Shown: positions 16,424 to 20,806 of the stretch, one piece after another
Numbering within the stretch: the stretch's first letter is position 1
How the letters are laid out: every line of letters begins with the position of its first letter
NCBI GenBank assembly: GCA_002441145.1
Contig: DJVK01000003.1
Location: 21,895 to 42,700 of the forward strand
Length of the DNA: 20,806 bases
Direction: 5' to 3'
From: Candidatus Saccharibacteria bacterium UBA6258
GTDB lineage: Bacteria > Patescibacteriota > Saccharimonadia > Saccharimonadales > Saccharimonadaceae
The notes under the pieces: model-generated
Database searches by the model: none
Told to the model about the DNA's origin: nothing
The model's input: only the letters and a program-made list of their open reading frames with translations
Position numbers and translations under genes: made by a program

Positions 16424-16834
16424 ATGAATAAATTAAAAGTAATGATTGTCGCAGCAATTACAATAGTCGGTATCGGACTGGCGACAAGCCCGGCGTATGC
16501 AGTTAATGAGGCTGGTAGCGGTGGCGTTGTTTCAGCCGCATGTACTAATGCCGCAGATTGTGTGAAAAGCGGCGTTGCGACAGCTGGTGGTACCGGAGCA
16601 ACGGGCAACCTTGGTGACCTTATTAAAAAAATCGTTAACGTTCTACTATTCGTACTCGGTGCGGTTGCCGTCATTATGATTGTCATTGGTGGCTTTAAGT
16701 ACGTCGTATCGAACGGTGACTCGAGTGCCGTGACTAGCGCAAAGAACACCATCATGTATGCCGTTATCGGCCTTATCGTCGCTTTATTGGCATATGCTAT
16801 CGTGAACTTCGTTATCACATCGTTCATTGCATAG
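16424..16834 (+). CDS. VirB2/TrbC-like pilin 5
   Basis: 136 aa. Signal peptide 1-26 (SPAYA-V), Gly/Ala-rich mature start with two cysteines, helix 1 near 67-93 (VLLFVLGAVAVIMIVIGGF), turn SNGDSSAVTSAKNTI, helix 2 MYAVIGLIVALLAYAIVNF. Start 16424 is preferred to the in-frame ATG at 16406, because AAGGAG at 16412-16417 sits 6 nt before it and the upstream ATG lies inside pilin 4. Very similar to pilins 6 and 7 in the membrane part, so likely a recent duplicate. Confidence 0.88.
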   Translation: MNKLKVMIVAAITIVGIGLATSPAYAVNEAGSGGVVSAACTNAADCVKSGVATAGGTGATGNLGDLIKKIVNVLLFVLGAVAVIMIVIGGFKYVVSNGDSSAVTSAKNTIMYAVIGLIVALLAYAIVNFVITSFIA

Positions 16835-16854
16835 TAAGCAAAAGCGAATAAGTG

Positions 16855-16883
16855 TTAACATTAATGTGATTATCTGGTATATA
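16855..16883 (+). promoter_or_regulatory. Internal promoter for pilin 6
   Basis: TTAACA (16855-16860), 17 bp, TATATA (16878-16883), with TGG just before the -10 (extended -10). Predicted start ~16890; leader ~35 nt with AAGGA sites before the ATG. Gives pilin 6 its own expression. Confidence 0.7.
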
Positions 16884-16924
16884 TAGTAACAAGAGTTAAT
16901 CCTAAGAAAGGAACAAGGATAAAA

Positions 16925-17332
16925 ATGAAAACTAATATCAAGCAATACCTTCTGACTCTGCTTGCAGTGCCTGCGTTCGCATTAAGCGTTGCTGGCGTTG
17001 TCGCGCCTGCTGCATACGCAGTAGACTGTGATGTAAACAGCGGAATTAACGGCGCAGCCGAATGTGCTAAGAGTGAAGACCAGCCAGCTGAGCTATTCGC
17101 AGACGGCGGTATCTTCCAGAAGATTACCGACGTGCTCCTATTCATCATTGGTGCCGTTTCGGTCATCATGTTGATCATTGGTGGTGTTCGTTACACTATC
17201 TCACAGGGTGACAGCTCTGCCGTGACTAGCGCTAAGAATACGATTCTTTATGCAATCATCGGTTTGATCGTCGCAATCCTTGCCTACGCAGTGGTTCACT
17301 TCGTAATCGGCAGCTTTGCAAACCAGGCGTAG
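16925..17332 (+). CDS. VirB2/TrbC-like pilin 6, candidate major pilin
   Basis: 135 aa. Signal peptide 1-32 (APAAYA-V), mature start with two cysteines, EDQPAELFADGGIFQKI, helix 1 LLFIIGAVSVIMLIIGG, turn SQGDSSAVTSAKNTI and helix 2 to VIGSF. It has its own promoter, a good ribosome site (AAGGA repeated at 16916-16920 region) and a strong terminator right after, so it may be made in excess and be the main pilus subunit (inference). The segment EDQPxxLFxDxGxFxKI is shared only with pilin 7 at 19114-19530, its closest relative here. Confidence 0.88.
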   Translation: MKTNIKQYLLTLLAVPAFALSVAGVVAPAAYAVDCDVNSGINGAAECAKSEDQPAELFADGGIFQKITDVLLFIIGAVSVIMLIIGGVRYTISQGDSSAVTSAKNTILYAIIGLIVAILAYAVVHFVIGSFANQA

Positions 17333-17355
17333 CACTTACTGCTATATCAATTTAA

Positions 17356-17387
17356 ATACTGCGGCTAAATGGCCGCAGTATTTTTTT
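17356..17387 (+). terminator. Intrinsic terminator of the pilin array
   Basis: Perfect 10-bp stem ATACTGCGGC (17356-17365) / GCCGCAGTAT (17372-17381), 6-nt loop, followed by TTTTTT. Confidence 0.92.
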
Positions 17388-17444
17388 GTACGAACAAGGG
17401 CGAATAGTTTGAGTAATGTTGCCTGCCCTTCTCGCTCTACTACC

Positions 17445-17486
17445 AAATATAAATAACCCGCAACATTGTGCGGGTTATTTATATTT
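17445..17486 (-). terminator. Terminator of the hsp20 gene
   Basis: 18-bp perfect inverted repeat (17445-17462 and 17469-17486) with a GC core CCCGCA/TGCGGG and an AT-rich outer part, loop of 6. It begins 11 nt after the hsp20 stop; T-rich on either strand, so it can also stop plus-strand readthrough. Confidence 0.88.
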
Positions 17487-17497
17487 GAAACTTCGTA

Positions 17498-17971
17498 TTA
17501 CTGAATGGTAATCTTTTTAGCTTGTTCTTGTTTTACCTTGCTAAAGCTGATGCTAAGTACGCCATCTTTTAGAACGGCTGCAACTTCATCTTCTTTAACG
17601 GGAACAGGTAGTGCAAGTGTTCGGCTGAATTCGCCCCAGTAACATTCTTGAATGTGCCAGTTGGTTGCATCGGTGTCGTCACCGCTACTTAGGGTTCCGC
17701 TGATAGTAAGGATACCGTCAGAAATACTTACATCGAGGTCTTCTTTGTTAACACCTGCGGTGCGGGCTTTAACAATGAGTCGTTCGTCGGTTTCGTATAC
17801 ATCTACAGCAAGTTGACCTGGGAAGTCATCTTCTGAGTCGGTCCATCCAGCGTCATCGCTCGCGGGTTCTTGCGGAACAGCCGGGCTGTCATCAATCATA
17901 CTGTCGTCATTCAGGAATGCAGCAGCGAGTTCATCTTCGATCAAAAGATCGTCATTTTGCTTACGGGCCAT
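17498..17971 (-). CDS. Hsp20/alpha-crystallin family small heat-shock protein
   Basis: 157 aa. Residues 1-47 are acidic and disordered; the alpha-crystallin domain follows (about 50-150): VDVYETDERLIVKARTAGV, KEDLDVSISDGILTISG, WGEFSRTLALP and AAVLKDGVLSISF, with the C-terminal I-x-I motif in KKITIQ. It is an ATP-independent holdase of the cytosol. Start 17971 is used because GGAGG lies 5 nt upstream; the upstream in-frame GTG at 17983 is part of that site. Expressed from its own promoter (18019-18047), divergent from comF. No CIRCE-like inverted repeat seen in the leader. Confidence 0.95.
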   Translation of the reverse strand: MARKQNDDLLIEDELAAAFLNDDSMIDDSPAVPQEPASDDAGWTDSEDDFPGQLAVDVYETDERLIVKARTAGVNKEDLDVSISDGILTISGTLSSGDDTDATNWHIQECYWGEFSRTLALPVPVKEDEVAAVLKDGVLSISFSKVKQEQAKKITIQ

Positions 17972-18018
17972 GATATCCTCCACTTTCTCTAGGCTCTATT
18001 GACAATTGGTCTAGATAC

Positions 18019-18047
18019 ATTATAGCTAATGGTTGAGGTATAATCAA
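18019..18047 (-). promoter_or_regulatory. Promoter of hsp20
   Basis: Minus strand TTGATT (18042-18047), 17 bp, TATAAT (18019-18024). Predicted leader ~41 nt ending in GGAGG. Overlaps the divergent comF -10 box. Confidence 0.75.
18039..18044 (+). promoter_or_regulatory. Probable -10 box of the comF-like gene
   Basis: TATAAT, with weak -35 TACATT (18016-18021) at 17 bp. It overlaps the hsp20 -35, so the two promoters may exclude each other. Confidence 0.45.
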
Positions 18048-18078
18048 CAAGATAAGGTCTTGATACGTAAAAAATACA

Positions 18079-18759
18079 ATGAGAATACAGCTTTCGGACA
18101 CACTTGCACCCCACTACTGTCGCTCTTGCGGTGAAATTGGAGCGGTATTATGTCCATATTGTAAATATGACATCATTACGGAACCCTATGAAATATGCGT
18201 TGTATGCAACTCACCTAACACTAGTACGGAATCATTATGCAAAAGCTGTCAAAAACCATACCAACGGCTGTGGTGTGTGGGTGCGCGTTCTGACGTTTTA
18301 CGAGATTTGATTACAGATTACAAATTTAATCGTAATAAGGCAACATACCAAGTACTCGCCGATTTATTGAATCAACGATTACCCCAGCTCCCAGAAGATA
18401 CAATTGTTGTTCCGGTGCCTACTGTCCGCAGTCATGTCCGTCAGCGAGGATATGATCATTGTGCGCTGATTGCTGAAGAGTTTGCTAAACACCGCGGTTT
18501 ACAGTACTTCACTGCATTGCAACGGATAAATAATGAGGCTCAGCGAGGTGCGAATCGAATAGAGCGCAAGACACAAGCGTCGCGCGCGTTTACTACAAAG
18601 GGCGCGTTGCATAGTAGTACCTATTTAGTTATTGATGACGTATTAACGACCGGCGCGACGGTTGAGTTTGCTGCGAAGGCGCTGAAAGACGTAGGCGCAA
18701 CTAACGTGTGGGTAGCGGTAATTGCCCATCAACCTCTAGAAAAAGCAAATAAAATTTGA
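18079..18759 (+). CDS. comF: ComF-like phosphoribosyltransferase
   Basis: 226 aa, normal for the family. N-terminal zinc-binding region with four CxxC pairs (C14/C17, C25/C28, C40/C43, C54/C57), then ARSDVLRDLITDYKFNRNKA, PVPTVRSHVRQRGYDH (the family RxRGYN-type box) and the PRPP-binding loop VIDDVLTTGAT (184-194). ComF proteins are needed for DNA uptake in competent bacteria; in other bacteria their substrate is unclear. Its closeness to a secretion/pilus locus fits a link to uptake, without proving it. Start: the ATG gives the usual ~13 residues before the first CxxC; the ribosome site is poor. Ends 20 nt before tRNA-Ser. Confidence 0.92.
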   Translation: MRIQLSDTLAPHYCRSCGEIGAVLCPYCKYDIITEPYEICVVCNSPNTSTESLCKSCQKPYQRLWCVGARSDVLRDLITDYKFNRNKATYQVLADLLNQRLPQLPEDTIVVPVPTVRSHVRQRGYDHCALIAEEFAKHRGLQYFTALQRINNEAQRGANRIERKTQASRAFTTKGALHSSTYLVIDDVLTTGATVEFAAKALKDVGATNVWVAVIAHQPLEKANKI

Positions 18760-18779
18760 TATGATGAGCTGTAGCCTCT

Positions 18780-18914
<135 letters not shown>

Positions 18915-18930
<16 letters not shown>

Positions 18931-19033
18931 ATTTTGCGAAGCAAAAGGGTTCGGCGTAGCGAAGTGAAATCACAGCGTGTTCACATGTTGTGATGAACAA
19001 GCGGAGGAGCGGAACGAAGTGAGCGATATCCCG
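18915..19033. ncRNA. Candidate structured element, copy 1, after tRNA-Ser (UGA)
   Basis: Non-coding stretch with ordered stems. Hairpin A: CGAACCC (18923-18929) with GGGTTCG (18947-18953), inner stem TTTTGC, loop GAA, GCAAAA; an outer stem GTGATTT (18915-18921) / AAATCAC (18967-18973) is possible. Block GGCGTAGCGAAGTGAA (18953-18968). Hairpin B: ATCACA (18969-18974) / TGTGAT (18989-18994), which competes with the outer stem. Then a GGAGG block and CGATATCCCG. The same order occurs at 19805-19925. Strand and function unknown. Confidence 0.55.
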
Positions 19034-19063
19034 CCCACCCCTCATACTATCCCCCCTCCATAT

Positions 19064-19088
19064 AAAAAGATGGCCACAGGTAGCCATC
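19064..19088 (-). terminator. Terminator of the distal pilin
   Basis: Minus strand GATGGC (19083-19088), 8-nt loop, GCCATC (19069-19074), then TTTTTATA. Lies 25 nt after the pilin stop. Confidence 0.8.
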
Positions 19089-19113
19089 CTTTATGTTTTT
19101 TTGAGAATCCGCT

Positions 19114-19530
19114 TTATCTAGTTGAAGCGCCGTACGAGGATGATGTGCCATCGCTCGGAACGAAGCTATTGATTACAAAGTTGACGGCTGCGTAGGCAAG
19201 GATAGCCACGATAACACCGACAAGCGCGTAAAGGATAGTGTTTTTAGCGGCTTGTACTTGTGATGAGTCGCCACCAGAGATGACGTAACGTAAGCCACCG
19301 ATAACGATCATGATGACGGCGATAGCACCGACGATAAAGAGCAATACGCTACTGATTTTTGAGAAGACACCCATGTCACCAAATAAATCGATAGGCTGAT
19401 CTTCGCCGCGCGCCGAGCTGGCTCCTTGGCCGATATCCCCTACTGCGTGCGCCTGGGCGACGTCGAGTGCCAGGACGGTCGTTGCTGCGACAACGTACGA
19501 TGCGAATAACTTGAGTGACTGTTTTATCAT
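19114..19530 (-). CDS. VirB2/TrbC-like pilin 7 (distal copy)
   Basis: 138 aa. Signal peptide 1-29 (AQAHA-V), mature start without the cysteines of the array pilins, EDQPIDLFGDMGVFSKI, helix 1 LLFIVGAIAVIMIVIGG, turn SGGDSSQVQAAKNTI, helix 2 LYALVGVIVAILAYAAVNFVI and a Ser/Gly-rich tail. Nearest to pilin 6, from which it differs by loss of the two cysteines and the longer tail. Start: AGGAG at 19540-19544 is 9 nt before the ATG, and TATACT (19569-19574) is the likely -10 box. It stands alone between two tRNA genes, with its own terminator, so it is likely regulated separately from the array. Confidence 0.87.
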   Translation of the reverse strand: MIKQSLKLFASYVVAATTVLALDVAQAHAVGDIGQGASSARGEDQPIDLFGDMGVFSKISSVLLFIVGAIAVIMIVIGGLRYVISGGDSSQVQAAKNTILYALVGVIVAILAYAAVNFVINSFVPSDGTSSSYGASTR

Positions 19531-19568
19531 TGTGTAATGCTCCTGTTATGTATTACAAGTCTTATCCT

Positions 19569-19574
19569 AGTATA
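19569..19574 (-). promoter_or_regulatory. -10 box of distal pilin
   Basis: Minus strand TATACT; predicted leader ~32 nt containing AGGAG. The -35 region is weak. Confidence 0.5.
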
Positions 19575-19623
19575 CACCCTACAAAAAAGCTTGCCACCAC
19601 CCCTATACTCGATTTGTGACATA

Positions 19624-19632
19624 TGGTACAAT
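19624..19632 (+). promoter_or_regulatory. Extended -10 promoter of tRNA-Ser (GCU)
   Basis: TGG directly before TACAAT (19627-19632); 26 nt before the mature tRNA 5' end. Confidence 0.5.
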
Positions 19633-19658
19633 AATTTGAGCCCATACACCTGAAATAC

Positions 19659-19751
19659 GGAGGAGTACCCAAGTGGCTGAAGGGGACGGTTTGCTAAATC
19701 GTTAGTATGGGGAGACCTGTAGCGGGAGTTCGAATCTCCCCTCCTCCGCCA
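19659..19751 (+). tRNA. tRNA-Ser (GCU)
   Basis: 93 nt with encoded CCA. Acceptor GGAGGAG/CTCCTCC, anticodon loop TTGCTAA between ACGGT and ATCGT (anticodon GCT at 19693-19695), large variable arm, T-arm GGGAGTTCGAATCTCCC. Reads AGC and AGU. Confidence 0.97.
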
Positions 19752-19786
19752 AGAAAAATAGAGACCTTTTGGTCTCTATTTTTCTT
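19751..19786 (+). terminator. Terminator after tRNA-Ser (GCU)
   Basis: 16-bp perfect stem starting in the CCA end: arm 19751-19766, loop TTTT, arm 19771-19786 ending in TATTTTTCTT. Could work in both directions. Confidence 0.88.
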
Positions 19787-19804
19787 GCTGTGGGTGTGAG
19801 CTTT

Positions 19805-19925
19805 GAACTTACGCGTGCTCGATGAAATCGAGCGGCGGCGAGTTAGGCGCAGTGCAGTGAAATCGTCTGAAAGTTTACTTTTGAGACGATAAGCAAACGA
19901 AGGAGGCATCTGCCGATATCTCCCG
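19805..19925. ncRNA. Candidate structured element, copy 2, after tRNA-Ser (GCU)
   Basis: Same plan as 18915-19033. Hairpin A: AACT (19806-19809) / AGTT (19841-19844) outside GCTCGAT, loop GAA, ATCGAGC (19817-19833). Block GGCGCAGTGCAGTGAA (19846-19861; 13 of 16 identical to copy 1). Hairpin B: ATCGTCT (19862-19868) / AGACGAT (19884-19890). Then AAGGAGG and CGATATCTCCCG. Stem sequences differ from copy 1 but pairing is kept. No credible gene covers it. Confidence 0.55.
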
Positions 19926-19966
19926 AATGTATTTGATTTGCTATCTATTCCTACCTTTTATGCTCA

Positions 19967-19975
19967 TGCTATACT
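19967..19975 (+). promoter_or_regulatory. Extended -10 promoter, leaderless geometry
   Basis: TGC then TATACT (19970-19975), six bases, then the ATG at 19982; the expected start point is the A of the ATG. No Shine-Dalgarno site. Confidence 0.65.
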
Positions 19976-19981
19976 AAAAAT

Positions 19982-20647
19982 ATGCAACCTGGAGACGACC
20001 AAAAGAACGAATGGCAACAGCCGCGCGCAACGGCCCCACAGGCTCCTTATCAGCCGGTAGACAGTGATGATGCCGCCGCACCACTAGATGACACGAGATA
20101 TACAGCAACCCCTACCGCCGAAGATCCAAATAATTATGACGATCAGCAAGTCGGGAACAGCGGACAGTTTGAAGAATCTGAAGACGACCAGGCGCTAATT
20201 CGCTGGCAAGCTACCGAGTATATTCAACATGACCGCACGTCGACGTGGTACGTCGCGATGGTTATCGTCGCTCTCGTGCTGATGGCCGTCGCAATCTTTT
20301 GGATGAAATCACCAACCTTCGCGATATTAATACCGGTCATGGCCGTCGCGCTCGTCGTATACGTTCGTCGCCCGCCTGCAGTTATCGACTACATTCTTAG
20401 CCGTAAGGGGTTGCATGTTAACGACAATTTATACCCTTATAGTCAGTACAAATCGTTCAGCGTATTAACCCATGCAGGTCACCACTCGATCGTTCTTGTT
20501 CCGCGCAAGCGATTTCAGGTAGCGCAAACCGTATACTTCCCAGAGGAAGTTGGCGAAGTTGTCGTGGATATGTTCGCTGCCCGCTTGCCGATGAAAGAGC
20601 TCACGCCAGACCTCTTCGACCGCCTGCTCGCACGCCTTCGAATTTAA
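19982..20647 (+). CDS. Two-span membrane protein with PH-like C-terminal domain, function unknown
   Basis: 221 aa. Residues 1-70 are acidic, Gln/Pro-rich and disordered; about 72-88 (RWQATEYIQHDRTSTWY) lead into two membrane helices (89-107, 111-128) separated by a tight turn. The remaining ~90 residues alternate as beta strands (YILSRKGLHVNDNLYPYSQY, HHSIVLVPRKRF, QTVYFPEE) with a final helix, resembling a bacterial PH-like domain on the cytoplasmic side. Proteins of this build are common hypothetical proteins in CPR genomes as far as I recall. It has no operon partner here; both neighbours are tRNAs. Confidence 0.8.
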   Translation: MQPGDDQKNEWQQPRATAPQAPYQPVDSDDAAAPLDDTRYTATPTAEDPNNYDDQQVGNSGQFEESEDDQALIRWQATEYIQHDRTSTWYVAMVIVALVLMAVAIFWMKSPTFAILIPVMAVALVVYVRRPPAVIDYILSRKGLHVNDNLYPYSQYKSFSVLTHAGHHSIVLVPRKRFQVAQTVYFPEEVGEVVVDMFAARLPMKELTPDLFDRLLARLRI

Positions 20648-20757
20648 ACAGAGTATTGTCACCACCTCTGGTATGTGATACTATATCTTGAGTTCGTTTT
20701 AAACGGATTGCACCTTCTAGTTACAACCTGTAGACGTTTTATACGAATACAGGATAT

Positions 20758-20806
20758 GCACCCGTAGTTCAGCTGGATAGAACGTCGGCTTGCGGAGCCG
20801 AAGGTC
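20758..20806 (+). tRNA. tRNA-Arg (GCG), 5' part only
   Basis: Begins GCACCCG, D-arm GTTCAGCTGGATAGAAC, anticodon stem TCGGC/GCCGA with loop TTGCGGA (anticodon GCG at 20792-20794). The 3' half is beyond the window edge. Expected to read CGC and CGU. Confidence 0.9.

Noticed and set aside
17396..17430. Short inverted repeat AAGGGC / GCCCTT between the two terminators
   Set aside because: Six base pairs with a 23-nt loop is expected by chance; no other feature is seen there.
19694..19909. Minus-strand open frame across tRNA-Ser (GCU)
   Set aside because: Same antisense-tRNA artefact (GGGGEIRTPA).
20652..20682. Imperfect hairpin after the 19982-20647 gene as a terminator
   Set aside because: The stem AGTAT..TCAC/GTGATACT has a 2-nt bulge, low GC and no adjacent T run.

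Overview
The window reads like part of a small bacterial genome of the Patescibacteria/CPR radiation, most likely a Saccharibacteria (TM7)-type organism. This is inferred from gene content: a PrgI / TraC-N / VirB4 / VirB6-like secretion locus without outer-membrane parts, many tiny VirB2-like pilins, compact TAATG-coupled genes, and tRNAs with encoded CCA. There is no 16S gene or database search behind it. The standard genetic code works throughout.

Positions 1-14762 (minus strand) hold a minimal type IV secretion-like locus. In transcription order it has: a VirB6/TrbL-like membrane protein (12060-14762); a lipoprotein (10951-11970) behind a near-consensus promoter; a second VirB6/TrbL-like protein (8066-10870); a PrgI-family membrane protein (6966-8021); a TraC-like N-terminal-domain protein (6050-6931), TAATG-coupled to a VirB4 ATPase (4203-6050); a multi-membrane protein ending in an M23 peptidase domain (1335-4193); a small membrane protein (883-1332); and a secreted protein with a phage-tail-type lysozyme domain followed by a C39-like cysteine peptidase start (cut by the left edge). 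No relaxase, VirD4 coupling protein or outer-membrane channel is visible, so this looks like an envelope-spanning secretion, uptake or attachment machine of a monoderm rather than an obvious conjugative element.

Positions 14890-17332 (plus strand, divergent) hold six consecutive VirB2/TrbC-like pilin genes, closed by a strong terminator. A seventh pilin (19114-19530, minus) lies about 2 kb further on. The pilins would be the substrate of the machine encoded next door.

Positions 17333-20806 hold an Hsp20 chaperone, a divergent ComF-like phosphoribosyltransferase (possible link to DNA uptake), tRNA-Ser(UGA), the distal pilin, tRNA-Ser(GCU), a two-span membrane protein, and the 5' part of a tRNA-Arg(GCG).

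The two most unusual things seen are: (i) a structured non-coding element that follows both tRNA-Ser genes, with matching hairpin positions, covarying stems and conserved single-stranded blocks, each accompanied by an inverted, partial image of the tRNA 3' end; and (ii) repeated placement of -10 boxes 6-10 nt before start codons, which predicts leaderless mRNAs for several genes, while others use a Shine-Dalgarno site.
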